From CAVWXT01 sp963759115 (GTDB lineage: Bacteria > Planctomycetota > Planctomycetia > Pirellulales > Thermoguttaceae), in assembly GCA_963759115.1 (NCBI GenBank), contig CAVWXT010000005.1, positions 1,736,001-1,800,000 on the forward strand: 64,000 bases of DNA. Direction: 5' to 3'. This document shows positions 40,956-50,211 of the stretch, one piece after another. A model generated the notes under the pieces. It was given only the letters and a program-made list of their open reading frames with translations. It was not told the origin of the DNA and did not search any database. Positions within the stretch are counted from its first letter, which is position 1. Each line of letters opens with the position of its first letter. Both the position numbers and the translations under genes were made by a program.

Positions 40956-41258
40956 CTACGACACTCGCTTCCGCCGCCACCATGCGTAGCCTAACAGGCT
41001 GACGGCGCCAATACCGAGGAGGACGAAGGTGGAAGGTTCGGGAGCGGCAGCCCAATGGGAGGCTACCTGCTCTGCACTGAGCGGCTTGTTGTAGAAGGCG
41101 ACATCGTCCAGCGTGAAATCATTATAGTCCCCCGGCTGGCGGTTATCCGGTCCGAAAAAGAACGGACTGTCCGTGTAGCTCTGGTCAGCGGTGGTGACGA
41201 ACGCCGATGCGTCCAGCATGCCGTTTATGTAGATATAACCCATTCCTGGTGGCCCCAC
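40956..41258 (-). pseudogene. PEP-CTERM protein, truncated at the 5' end
   Basis: The C-terminal 100 codons of an exported protein: a LamG/concanavalin-type strand region (GYIYINGMLDASAF, FTLDDVAFYNKPLSAEQVAS) followed by a PEP-CTERM tail, EPSTFVLLGIGAVSLLGYAW then WRRKR. The tail anchors proteins for exosortase processing. The 5' part is missing: at about 41255 the sequence passes into the remnant of an IS200-type transposase, so the gene was cut by that insertion or by a later deletion. Confidence 0.75.
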
Positions 41259-41261
41259 GAC

Positions 41262-41615
41262 GCCGGTCTTGGACTGCGTCTGCGTGAGTTGGTGCGGGAA
41301 GTGTGTCGGACGAATGAGATTGAAATCTTGCAGGGGGCCGTGTCAAGGGACCATGTACACCTTCTGCTGTCGTGTCCGCCGAACCTGTCGCCCAGCCAGA
41401 TCATGCAGTACATCAAGGGCAAGAGTTCGCGTAAGCTGATGATGGAGTTCAAGCCTATCCAAAAACAGTTCTGGGGCCGCCACCTGTGGGCACGTGGGTA
41501 CTTCGTAGCGAGCAGCGGAAACGTAACCGATGAAGTAATCATGGAATACCTGAAACACCAAGACGGCACCGAGCCGGATGACGGGGGCAACAATTTTCAA
41601 ATCACCAAATCGTGA
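41262..41615 (+). pseudogene. IS200/IS605-type Y1 transposase, 5' truncated
   Basis: Only the last 118 codons remain: LRLRELVREVCRTNEIEIL, HVHLLLSCPPNLSPSQ, KGKSSRKLMMEFKPIQKQFW and GRHLWARGYFVASSGNVTDE. The HVHLL motif (HUH-type metal site) is present, while the N-terminal strand is missing; the catalytic Tyr region is uncertain. The frame runs back into the PEP-CTERM gene. At 41656-41676 the hairpin CTACCGGCTTCCAGCCGGTAG is the expected right-end stem of such an element. Confidence 0.8.
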
Positions 41616-41655
41616 GCGAAGGACTTCAGTCCGTAGCCACGATTTCGCATCGAAC

Positions 41656-41778
41656 CTACCGGCTTCCAGCCGGTAGTCATTCAGTTCCGCGGTCAACTGA
41701 CCGCGGCCCCATTGAAGCTAGTAGGTGTTGCCGTTGCTGCTGCTGATCGTCGCGCCATTTCCGCGGTCAACTGACCGC
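41656..41778. repeat. IS200-type end hairpin and two CCGCGGTCA palindromes
   Basis: Three hairpins: CTACCGGCTTCCAGCCGGTAG at 41656-41676, CCGCGGTCAACTGACCGCGG at 41687-41706, and CCGCGGTCAACTGACCGC at 41761-41778. The last two share an identical core, 54 bases apart. No gene lies between 41616 and 41937. Confidence 0.8.
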
Positions 41779-41880
41779 AGCAGTTCCGCAACTAAGGCGT
41801 TTCTGATGCCGTAACCGCTCGCCAGGCCCCGTTTTGTAGCTCCCGGCCTGGCGCAGGGCAAATTCGCATCCAAGAATCTC

Positions 41881-41920
41881 TTGCGTGGCGTCGCGTATTC
41901 TGTTATAATTATATATAACA
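41881..41920 (+). promoter_or_regulatory. Promoter and candidate operator of the DUF6788 gene
   Basis: TTGCGT at 41881-41886, 17-base spacer, perfect TATAAT at 41904-41909. The -10 box lies inside an inverted repeat, TGTTATA and TATAACA (41901-41907 and 41914-41920), a plausible operator. A ribosome site AGGAG follows before the ATG at 41938. Confidence 0.75.
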
Positions 41921-41937
41921 GACAGGAGAGCCCTCCG

Positions 41938-42345
41938 ATGACGCGACGAATGCCGCGGCCGGCCTCGCGGACTCATCGCTCCGCCCAAGAACGCGAGGCC
42001 CGTTCCCAGGCGGTCCAACGGGTCGCCGATCGCGCACTGCTTCGCGGCAGCCTGGTCGCAATGCAACGAACCTGCGGCAAGAAAGGCTGCCGCTGCCAAC
42101 AGGGGCAGAAACACCCGGCTCTTTGTCTGGCGATCCGTTGGGGCGGACAGCGGAAAATGATCTATGTTCCCCATGCCCTGGAAGAAACCGTCCGCCGCTG
42201 GGTCCAGACCGGCCAAGAGGTGGACGGATTGCTGGATGCGATCTCACAACAGTGCCTGGAAACATTCCTGGCCAAGAAAAAGGCCTCGTCAACAGAATTC
42301 GTGGGTAAATTCCGGCTCGGGAAGGTTGCCGAGCGTGTGATATAG
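41938..42345 (+). CDS. DUF6788-type small protein, 3' end replaced by an insertion sequence
   Basis: About 135 codons. The core has a zinc-finger-like MQRTCGKKGCRCQQGQKHP and AIRWGGQRKMIYVPHALEE; this family travels with transposase genes in planctomycetes. From residue 117 the reading enters the inverted repeat of an ISL3 element (TEFVGKFRLGKV). On the far side of the element, at 43864-43913, the original ending resumes as NQKKEALARPGKEKPP with a TGA that overlaps the next start (ATGATGA). The intact gene would thus have been coupled to the downstream transposase. Confidence 0.8.
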   Translation: MTRRMPRPASRTHRSAQEREARSQAVQRVADRALLRGSLVAMQRTCGKKGCRCQQGQKHPALCLAIRWGGQRKMIYVPHALEETVRRWVQTGQEVDGLLDAISQQCLETFLAKKKASSTEFVGKFRLGKVAERVI

Positions 42346-43863
42346 GGCAATTTCGATGGCCTCGTAGGTGCGGAAGCCGTAGGCTTTTCTGGTAGTCAAT
42401 TTGGCTTTGTTGTTCAGGCCCTCGACGGAGCCCGCCGAAACCATCCCCTTGGCACGAAACCAGTTGAGGATCAGGTCTCGATGTTCACGCAGGCTTTGGG
42501 CAACCTTCTTCATCGGCTCGATCTTGCTCCGCATCGTGCGGGTACACCACTCTTCCAAGAACTTCACCGCCCAGCCCGGACTGGTATATTCCCAGAACCT
42601 TTGGAAGTCCTCCCGCAACAGGTGGCTGCGAACGCTTTGAAGGTTGTACTGCAACAGCTCCGACAGTTTCACGGTCTCCTTCTCGGTGCGGTTCTCGGGT
42701 CGTTTCAGCAGGCACCAGCGGGAGTGCTTCAGCACCGGCTCGTAACCGTCACGCTTCAGGCGAGCGGCCTCGGTGCGGCGAACCTCGTCAATCGCCTCGT
42801 TCATCTTCTTCATGATGTGGAAACGGTCCAAGACGTGGATGGCCTGCTTCAGTTGTTCGGCAACCACATTCAAGTAGGGCTGCCACATATCGCTACAGAC
42901 AAAGCGGATGGATTGACGGGCCTCGGCGCTCAGCGTCTGGAAGAACCGCCGCAGACTCTCCTCCGTTCGCTCTTCGGCCACCCACAACAGCCGCTTCATG
43001 CCATCCTCGATCTGGTACACCAACGTCAGGTAATGCTGTCCCCGCTGCCACTGGATCTCGTCCACGCCGATGGCCTCGATCCCATCGAGGTCCTGATGGA
43101 ACAGGCCCCAAAATACCGCCTGTTTCACCGACTCGAACACGTTTCGCCAGGTAGTGTGGAAGATCGAGGCCACCTCTTGCCAGGACAAATGCTTGGCCCA
43201 GCGTGCCAGGAACCAGCGGTAACTGGTTGTAAGATGGCTTTTTCCCACGGCCCAAGGCACTCGCTCCACCGTCACCCCGCAACTTCGACACGCCACACGC
43301 CGCAGGGCATACACGAAATACACGGTAATGGCCCAGAGGGGCACGAACTCGAACCGCCGCTCCGGAAGACGATCGTAACCCGGCCCGGGGCGGCCGCAGC
43401 CCGAGCAGATCGGCCGACCATTCTTCCGGGCAAGCACTTCCACTTCCAGCGTTGGCCGTTCCGTGCCTTCCACCCATCTGGCTTTTCCGTACACAAAGGA
43501 CTTGAAAGGTTCGACCCGATTGAGGATAGTCTTCAGTTGCATCCTGTGGTGGCTCCCGGCGAGATGGTTCGTTTTGCAACTCCATCTTTAACCGGAAACG
43601 CTACAGGATGCACCTGTTTTCCTGCCTCCTCTCTCCGCTATACTATCCCTGTCTGGCGAAACGGAGTTGGGCTCTGCTGGCGAGCAACCCGACAAGGGAT
43701 AACCAGACCAGGGCGGGTGAATGACTCGCAGGCCCCGGCGGCTTCCACCGCCAGGGCCTCTTCTTTCCCCTCATCCCCTCATTCATTTGCTCTGTCATGC
43801 CTCAGAAAACGCACCTCAACGGTGCTAACCAGCCCTGTTCTTACCCACGAATTCTGCTGACGA
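42286..43863. mobile_element. ISL3-family insertion sequence, 1578 bp
   Basis: Terminal inverted repeats of 23 bp with one mismatch: left TCGTCAACAGAATTCGTGGG (42286 on), right ending CCCACGAATTCTGCTGACGA (to 43863). It contains one full transposase gene on the minus strand and sits inside the DUF6788 gene. I could not see an 8-bp target duplication, so the exact edges may differ by a few bases. Confidence 0.85.
42289..43542 (-). CDS. ISL3-family transposase
   Basis: 417 residues, full length. N-terminal zinc-finger-like CSGCGRPGPGYDRLPERRF and RVACRSCGVTVERVPWA are followed by a helix-turn-helix and a DDE catalytic core: GVDEIQWQRGQHYLTLVYQ (first Asp), VCSDMWQPYLNVVAEQL (second Asp) and a Glu in GSVEGLNNKAKLTTRKAYGF. 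The frame is intact, so the element may be active. Confidence 0.95.
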   Translation of the reverse strand: MQLKTILNRVEPFKSFVYGKARWVEGTERPTLEVEVLARKNGRPICSGCGRPGPGYDRLPERRFEFVPLWAITVYFVYALRRVACRSCGVTVERVPWAVGKSHLTTSYRWFLARWAKHLSWQEVASIFHTTWRNVFESVKQAVFWGLFHQDLDGIEAIGVDEIQWQRGQHYLTLVYQIEDGMKRLLWVAEERTEESLRRFFQTLSAEARQSIRFVCSDMWQPYLNVVAEQLKQAIHVLDRFHIMKKMNEAIDEVRRTEAARLKRDGYEPVLKHSRWCLLKRPENRTEKETVKLSELLQYNLQSVRSHLLREDFQRFWEYTSPGWAVKFLEEWCTRTMRSKIEPMKKVAQSLREHRDLILNWFRAKGMVSAGSVEGLNNKAKLTTRKAYGFRTYEAIEIALYHTLGNLPEPEFTHEFC

Positions 43864-43909
43864 ACCAGAAAAAGGAGGCCCTGGCGCGCCCAGGGAAGGA
43901 GAAACCGCC

Positions 43910-44798
43910 ATGATGGCACGATTCTATGGTTACCTCGACAAAGTGTTCGACTTCCGCAGGCTGACGGCTCTGCTTAGCGATTCGCGCTCCGCGGCGGTGA
44001 TTCCCACCGCAGCCATTTTTGGCACCGCGTTTGCCATGTTCGCCACGGGCCGCGGCAGTCTCAACGGCATCGACAAGGAGCGCCACTTCCCCGGACGACT
44101 GCGGAACTTTGTCGGACCCCGCGTCCCCAGCGGCGACAGCGTGGGCCGGGTGTACGCGCAGTGGGACAGCAGCTTGTTGCGCGAGGTGCTCCGCGATGTC
44201 CACCTCCGCATCAAACGCAACAAGGTGCTCCACGGCGGCGGCGACTGGATGTTTGCGGCTGGCTTCAAGACGCCCAAGGATTGTTCTCCCAACGCACCGC
44301 CGACGGCCAGTGGACCGAGGGTCGGCGAACCGTCCAATACTGGGACGACGAGGGTTTTACCTCTGCCGAAGGCGTCACCAAGCCCTTGCGGGTATTGCAC
44401 ACCAAAGAGACCGAACAACGACGAGAACGGATCGCCGCTCAAGGGAAGAACACCGAGCAGATCTCCTCGTGGTACTGGGCCACGACATTCAGCCGTCGGC
44501 AGTTATCCGCGCGGTCGTTCTGCGCGCAGGCCACTGGCGTTGGGACATCGAGAATGGCTGCTTCAACAGCACCTCGACCCATTGGGGCCTGGATCATGTC
44601 TTCAAGCACGAACCGACGGCAATCGTCAATTTCGTGCTCACGCTGTTTCTGGCCTTCATTCTCCTGCAATGCTTCTGGCGACGGAACCTCAAGCCGCCCT
44701 TTCGTGATCGTTTCACGCTGATCGGCTTGGCCGCCGAACTCTACGCGGCTTTGGTCCACTCCCGGCGGTGCGGCGGACAATACGCCCGAGGACCATAG
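43910..44798 (+). pseudogene. DDE transposase of the host insertion sequence, two frameshifts
   Basis: Frames 43910-44265, 44161-44525 and 44500-44798 join to about 296 codons: FYGYLDKVFDFRRLTALLSD, then RTVQYWDDEGFTSAEGVTKP and HWRWDIENGCFNSTSTHWGL with LDHVFKHEPTAI. The W-x-IEN...LDHxFxH ending is typical of an IS4/IS1380-like transposase C-terminus. Both breaks (near 44265 and 44500) fit loss of one C. The start overlaps the DUF6788 stop, so this is the partner gene of the interrupted protein and the outer element of a nested pair. Confidence 0.75.
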
Positions 44799-45455
44799 CT
44801 CGGTCCACGTGCCGGCCATGACCGTTCTGCCTCTCCTCGTGCGGTACCTGCCGTAGAAGCGGCCCCTCGCGCCTGTCCCAACCTGACAGCTACGGCTGTT
44901 CCGGGGACTCCCACGTGGTGCGCACCCGTCTGGTCCTTGACCCCTCTTGGAAAATGCCCCGCTTACCGTCATCCCGGTACGCACACCGCAAATGTCGCTG
45001 TCCTCCGGTCATTTCACCTCCCGCGTTACCCCCACCGATCTTCCGTTGCGGAACTGCTGGTCGCGCAATCGGGGTTTCGGCGTTATGCCACGAATATGCT
45101 ATACTTGGGGGTGGCTAGCGAAGCTATACCGCCGGACTGGAACTGCCGGTCCGGCCCTCTGCCCCCTGCCGAGTTCAGGGCCGATCAGTTATTCAATGTG
45201 GGAGGCGACTCCAGTCGCCGATTGCCCGAAAACTACTGCAAATCGGCGACTGGAGTCGCCTCCTACAAGTCCTATTCGGGAAAACTGATCGGCCCTGCTG
45301 TCGAGTTGACATTCCTTCACGTGGTCGCTAGTCTAGGTAGATGTAGGGGTTTGTGCCGATTTCGCACGTTTTAGCACGAACAGGGCGCTTGGCTGGCCTT
45401 CTCTTGCCGGGCGCGATCAGCGCACCGTTCGCCAGCATGCCACTCGGAGCCGCTC
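44799..45455. other. Non-coding region before the secretion cluster
   Basis: A 657-bp stretch without a supported gene. Its only clear structure is the nested inverted repeat at 45176-45297. A TATACT at about 45107 could be a -10 box, but no good -35 is seen at the right distance. Confidence 0.5.
45176..45297. repeat. Nested inverted repeat containing the GGAGGCGACTCC palindrome
   Basis: Outer 15-bp arms CAGGGCCGATCAGTT (45176-45190) and its exact complement (45283-45297) enclose inner 23-bp arms (45201-45223 and 45241-45263). The inner arms are the same as those beside the group II intron at 29024-29090, so this is a second, intron-free copy inside another repeat. Confidence 0.92.
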
Positions 45456-47174
45456 ATGGCTGCCAAACGTAAGAGCGATTACTCGGAAATCCTCGTCCGC
45501 CGGGGCGTCATCAGCCCGGAACAGTTGGCTGAGGCCCAGCAATTGGTCAAGGAATCCGGCACGAAGTTGCCGGATGCCCTCACGCGGCTGGGCTACGCCT
45601 CTGGTGAAGACACGATGCGGGCCATGGCCGAGCAGCACGACCTGGACTACGTCAACCTCAGTGAAGTCGTTATCCCCCCTTCTGTGGTGGAGCTGGTGCC
45701 GGAGTCGGTGGCGCGGGAAAACGTGACGATCCCCCTGTCCGAATCCGACGGCAAGCTCACGGTGATCGTCAGCGATCCGATGGACTACGAGACGTTCGAC
45801 AAGCTGCGGTTCATTCTGAACCGCCAGATCGAGATTGCCTTGGCCCCGCGGGATGCAATTCTTGAGGCCATCAACCGGCACTACGGCCAAACGGTCGGCG
45901 AAAGCGCCGACTCCATGCTCCAAGAATTCACCGACACGGCCATTGATTTTACGGAAACCATGCTGGAGACGGAGGGGGGCGACGAGGAGGTCGACGAGGC
46001 CAGCGCCCCCATCGTCCGCTTGGTGCAGTTGATCATCACCGAAGCCGTGCAATTGAGGGCGTCCGATATCCACATCGAGCCATTTGAGGACCGGATCCGC
46101 GTTCGCTACCGGATCGACGGTGTTCTGGTGGAGCGTGACAGCCCCCCAAAGCGACTGCTTGGCGCCATCCTTTCACGCGTCAAGATTCTTTCTCGCCTCG
46201 ACATCGCCGAACGACGCCGGACCCAGGACGGTCGAATCAAGGTCACGGTGGGCGAGAAGGAGTTGGACCTCCGCGTCAGCGTGATCCCCACCAATCACGG
46301 GCAGTCGGTGGTGATGCGTATCTTGGACAAAGAGAGCATCAAGGTGGGGTTGCGCCAGTTGGGCTTCTCGGAGACAGACTACGTAAAGGTCAAGGGACTG
46401 ATCCAAAGGCCGAACGGCATCATCCTGGTGACCGGTCCGACGGGGTCCGGCAAGACAACTTCTCTGTACGCCGCCTTGAACGAGCTGAACACACCGGACC
46501 GGAAGATCATCACGGCGGAAGACCCGGTTGAATACTACTTGCAGGGGGTAAACCAAGTCGAGATTCGCCATGAGATCGGCTTGGATTTTGCGCGTGTGAT
46601 TCGCGCGATGTTGCGACAGGCGCCGAACGTCATTCTGGTGGGAGAGATGCGCGACCTCGAGACGGCGCAGATGGGCATACAGGCGTCTCTGACTGGACAC
46701 TTGGTTTTCAGTACACTACATACGAACGATGCGCCCAGTGCTATTACTCGTCTGATCGACATGGGTGTGCCTTCGTATCTCGTCTCCAGCGCTATCGTGG
46801 CGATCATGGCCCAGCGATTGGTGCGAATCGTCTGCCAGAAATGTAAGCAGCCATATACCCCAAATGAGACGTTGATAGACGCCGCCGGCATTACGCCGGA
46901 GATGCGCGCCAACGCTACGTTTCTCAGGGGACGCGGTTGCGCCAACTGCCAGGGAAGCGGTTTCCGCGGGCGGCTGGGCATCTTCGAACTAATGCTGATG
47001 TCATCCAAGATCCGCGAACTGACGTTTAACTCGGCGCCCACTGAGATCATCCGACGAACGGCCATCGGCGAGGGCATGAAGACGCTCTATTGGGACGGCA
47101 TCGACAAGGTCTTACGGGGTGTCACCACGCTAGAAGAGGTGCTCAAGACCGCGAAGCGCGCGGAAGCCGATTAG
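45456..47174 (+). CDS. gspE: Type II secretion/type IV pilus assembly ATPase (GspE/PilB), first copy
   Basis: 572 residues. N-terminal GspE-N fold (RGVISPEQLAEAQQLVKESG), Walker A GPTGSGKTTSLYA near residue 327, Asp box EDPVEYYLQGVNQVEI, Walker B AMLRQAPNVILVGEMRDLET, His box TGHLVFSTLHTNDAPSAITR, and a C-terminal tetracysteine zinc site CQKCKQPY to GCANCQGSGFRGR. It powers addition of pilin subunits from the inner membrane. It heads the secretion gene cluster. Confidence 0.93.
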   Translation: MAAKRKSDYSEILVRRGVISPEQLAEAQQLVKESGTKLPDALTRLGYASGEDTMRAMAEQHDLDYVNLSEVVIPPSVVELVPESVARENVTIPLSESDGKLTVIVSDPMDYETFDKLRFILNRQIEIALAPRDAILEAINRHYGQTVGESADSMLQEFTDTAIDFTETMLETEGGDEEVDEASAPIVRLVQLIITEAVQLRASDIHIEPFEDRIRVRYRIDGVLVERDSPPKRLLGAILSRVKILSRLDIAERRRTQDGRIKVTVGEKELDLRVSVIPTNHGQSVVMRILDKESIKVGLRQLGFSETDYVKVKGLIQRPNGIILVTGPTGSGKTTSLYAALNELNTPDRKIITAEDPVEYYLQGVNQVEIRHEIGLDFARVIRAMLRQAPNVILVGEMRDLETAQMGIQASLTGHLVFSTLHTNDAPSAITRLIDMGVPSYLVSSAIVAIMAQRLVRIVCQKCKQPYTPNETLIDAAGITPEMRANATFLRGRGCANCQGSGFRGRLGIFELMLMSSKIRELTFNSAPTEIIRRTAIGEGMKTLYWDGIDKVLRGVTTLEEVLKTAKRAEAD

Positions 47175-47312
47175 ACGCTCATATTTGGCAGCCACCCATC
47201 GGCGGCGAATAATCATGCGGCGGCTCCTGCGGCCACGGAACAGAGCCAGGGAAATGAGTTTTTTCGTCCAGGCTCCGGATGCGGGGGCCCTCAACGGGGG
47301 AACAGGCGACCA

Positions 47313-48434
47313 ATGGCAACCTCAGTTCTTATCGACAAGCTGCTCCACACGGTAGTCAACCGTAACGCGAGCGATCTGCACATTACAGTGGGGCAGCCGC
47401 CCGTTATCCGCGTTGACGGCCACCTCATCCGAGTGGAGACGAAGGTGTTGGATCCGGAAGACACGATGGCGCTGATGAAGAGCGTCACGCCCGAGCGCTG
47501 CCAGCAGGAACTGCAAGAGGTGGGCGGGTCCGACTTCGGCTTCGCCTTCGGCGACCTGGCCCGATTTCGCGTCTCCATCTTTAAGGAGCGCGGCCACGTA
47601 GCCATGTCGCTGCGGCTGATTCCCTTGAAACTGATGGACTTCAAGGAATTGGGCACGCCGCCGGTGTTGGCCGATTTGTGCAAGCGCCCTCGCGGATTGG
47701 TGTTGGTCACCGGCCCGACGGGTTCCGGCAAGACAACTACCCTGGCGGCGATGATCGACTACCTCAATCAGCAGTTCGATCATCACATCATCACCATTGA
47801 AGACCCGATCGAGTTCTACCACACCCACAAGAAGTCGACGATTGCCCAGCGGGAACTCGGGGTGGACGTGCCCACGTTTGCCGAGGCCATTCGCCGCGGG
47901 TTGCGGCAGGACCCGGACGTGATCCTGGTCGGCGAAATGCGCGACCTGGAGACCATCGAGGCGGCGATCACGGCGGCCGAGACCGGCCACATCGTTTTCG
48001 GCACGCTGCACACCACCGGCGCCCAGGGCACGGTCAACCGCATCATCGACGTCTTCCCCACCAGTCAGCAGGAGCAGATCCGCACGCAGTTGTCGGTGGC
48101 CGTGATCGGCGTGCTCTCGCAGGCGCTGCTGCCGAAGATCGGCGGCGGCCGGGTGGCGGCCTTCGAGATGCTCGTCGTCACCCCGGCCATCGGCAACCTC
48201 ATCCGCGAGAACAAGACGTTCCGCATCACCTCTTCCATTCAAACGGGCCAGAGGTTGGGCATGCAGTTGCTCGACGACGACATGTTCCGCCTCTGGAAAG
48301 AGGGCCAGGTGGAAAAGAGAGAGATCCTCCTGAGGGCCAATGCGCCGGACGAATTGGCCATCAAGATTGCCCGGGCCGAACGCGGGCTGTTCGAAGACGA
48401 GGAAGAAGCCCGCAGCCGGGCGGAACGGGAGTAA
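47313..48434 (+). CDS. pilT: Twitching/retraction ATPase PilT
   Basis: 373 residues. Walker A GPTGSGKTTTLAAM near residue 134, Asp box TIEDPIEFYHTHKKSTIAQR, Walker B LRQDPDVILVGEMRDLETIE, His box GHIVFGTLHTTGAQGTVNRI, and the PilT-specific AIRNLIRE-like helix as PAIGNLIRENKTFRI. It depolymerises pili or pseudopili. It lies between the two GspE-type ATPase genes and is two bases before the second. Confidence 0.93.
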   Translation: MATSVLIDKLLHTVVNRNASDLHITVGQPPVIRVDGHLIRVETKVLDPEDTMALMKSVTPERCQQELQEVGGSDFGFAFGDLARFRVSIFKERGHVAMSLRLIPLKLMDFKELGTPPVLADLCKRPRGLVLVTGPTGSGKTTTLAAMIDYLNQQFDHHIITIEDPIEFYHTHKKSTIAQRELGVDVPTFAEAIRRGLRQDPDVILVGEMRDLETIEAAITAAETGHIVFGTLHTTGAQGTVNRIIDVFPTSQQEQIRTQLSVAVIGVLSQALLPKIGGGRVAAFEMLVVTPAIGNLIRENKTFRITSSIQTGQRLGMQLLDDDMFRLWKEGQVEKREILLRANAPDELAIKIARAERGLFEDEEEARSRAERE

Positions 48435-48436
48435 TC

Positions 48437-50155
48437 ATGGCGATTCGGCGAATCGGTCAGATTCTGGTGGACCTCGGCTTTCTCCGCGAAGACCGCTTGG
48501 AGATGCTGTTGGAGGAGCAGCAGCAACGCCCCGGCGAATTGCTCGGGCAGATCGCCATCGGCATGGGGTTGATCAATGACGACCAATTGGCGCAGGCCCT
48601 GGCCGAACAAATGGGGATGCAGGTCGTCAGTCTCTACGAGGCCGACATCCCGCCCGACGTGCTGACGCACATCACGGAGCCGATGGCCCAGCTCTACCGG
48701 GTGATTCCGCTGAGTTTCGACGGCGAAACGTTGACCATCGCCATGTGCGATCCGCAGAAGCTCTCGATCATCGACGAATTGCGGAGTTTCCTGGGCTGCA
48801 ACGTCAAGCCCATGATCTGCACTGAGAAGGAGATGCTCAAGGCCCTGGAGCGCATCTATTCGGCGGGCGGCGAGAGCGTGGAGACGCTGATCGCCGACAT
48901 GGAGCAGGACGTGGAGTTGGCCGCGGCGGCGAAGGCCGTGGAAAAGAGTTCCTCGGTCGACCTCACCAACGTCGAGGCCTTGGCCGACAGCGCCCCCGTG
49001 CGAAAGCTGCTGAACATGGTGTTGCTGCTGGCCATCCGCGAGCACGCCAGCGACTTGCACTTCGAGCCGTTTGAGACCGAGTTCAAGATCCGCATCCGTT
49101 CCGACGGGGTGTTGTACGAAATGGTGCCTCCGCCGCGGCACCTGGCCTTTGCGATCACCACGCGGATCAAGGTCATGGCCGACCTGGACATTGCCGAACG
49201 CCGCATGCCGCAAGACGGCCGCATCCGGCTGACCGTGGGCGGCCACCCCGTCGATTTGCGTGTCAGCGTGCTGCCCACCATGTTCGGCGAAAGCGTGGTC
49301 ATGCGGATCCTCGACCGCTCGGTGGTCATGCTCGACTTGGACGTGGTGGGCATGCCCGAGGGCATCCTCAATTCGTTCCGCGAGATCATCCGCAAGCCCA
49401 ACGGCATCGTCCTGGTCACCGGGCCGACGGGCTGCGGCAAGACCACCACGCTGTACGGGGCCTTGAACGAGTTGAACGCCATCGAGGACAAGCTGATCAC
49501 CACCGAGGACCCGGTGGAGTACGACATCGACGGCATCGTGCAGATGCCCATCGACGCCTCGATCGGCAACACCTTCGCGCAGTGCTTGCGCTCGATTCTG
49601 CGGCAAGACCCGGACAAGATCCTGGTAGGTGAGATCCGCGACCTGGAGACGGCGGAGATCGCCGTGCAAGCCTCGCTGACCGGGCACATGGTGTTCAGCA
49701 CGCTGCACACCAACGACGCGCCGAGCACGGTCACGCGCCTCCGCGACATGGGCGTGCCGCCGTTCTTGATCACCGCCACGCTGGAGGCGGTGCTGGCCCA
49801 GCGGCTCGTGCGCAAGATCTGCAAGGAATGCCGCGAGCCGACCTCGCCCAGCACGGAAACGCTGGCCGAGTTGGACCTTACTCCGGACAACGTCGTCGAC
49901 AAGAAGTTCTTTCGCGGCCGCGGCTGCGCGGCCTGCAACAATACGGGTTTCAAGGGACGCACGGGCCTGTTCGAGTACATGCCGATCAACGACCAAATCC
50001 GCGACATCATCAACCGCGGGGCGTCGGGCCAGCAGCTTCGCGACGTGGCGATGCAGACGGGCATGGTCCCGCTCCGCGAATCCGGCCTGGAAAAGGTCTA
50101 CAGCGGCATCACGACCATCGAAGAAGTCATTCGGGAGACGATTTCCGAATCATAA
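48437..50155 (+). CDS. gspE: Type II secretion/type IV pilus assembly ATPase (GspE/PilB), second copy
   Basis: 572 residues, the same layout as the first copy: N-domain LGQIAIGMGLINDDQLAQAL, Walker A GPTGCGKTTTLYG near residue 329, EDPVEYDIDGIVQMPI, LRQDPDKILVGEIRDLET, LTGHMVFSTLHTNDAPSTVT and the zinc site CKECREPT to GCAACNNTGFKGR. The sequences differ throughout, so it is an old paralogue. The start follows the pilT stop by two bases. Confidence 0.93.
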   Translation: MAIRRIGQILVDLGFLREDRLEMLLEEQQQRPGELLGQIAIGMGLINDDQLAQALAEQMGMQVVSLYEADIPPDVLTHITEPMAQLYRVIPLSFDGETLTIAMCDPQKLSIIDELRSFLGCNVKPMICTEKEMLKALERIYSAGGESVETLIADMEQDVELAAAAKAVEKSSSVDLTNVEALADSAPVRKLLNMVLLLAIREHASDLHFEPFETEFKIRIRSDGVLYEMVPPPRHLAFAITTRIKVMADLDIAERRMPQDGRIRLTVGGHPVDLRVSVLPTMFGESVVMRILDRSVVMLDLDVVGMPEGILNSFREIIRKPNGIVLVTGPTGCGKTTTLYGALNELNAIEDKLITTEDPVEYDIDGIVQMPIDASIGNTFAQCLRSILRQDPDKILVGEIRDLETAEIAVQASLTGHMVFSTLHTNDAPSTVTRLRDMGVPPFLITATLEAVLAQRLVRKICKECREPTSPSTETLAELDLTPDNVVDKKFFRGRGCAACNNTGFKGRTGLFEYMPINDQIRDIINRGASGQQLRDVAMQTGMVPLRESGLEKVYSGITTIEEVIRETISES

Positions 50156-50211
50156 GCGGGAAGTACCGGGCAATTCGGGACTGGGGAGTGTTCGGGACCG
50201 GGATGAAGGAA

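Noticed and set aside
42481..43860. A 459-codon plus-strand frame
   Set aside because: It is the antisense shadow of the intact ISL3 transposase on the minus strand.
44799..45455. A possible small gene or RNA before the secretion cluster
   Set aside because: Short frames here have no ribosome sites or domains; only the nested palindrome is supported.
48239..49996. A 585-codon minus-strand frame
   Set aside because: It is rich in His, Arg and Asp and antisense to the second gspE; GC-rich genes commonly leave such open reverse frames.
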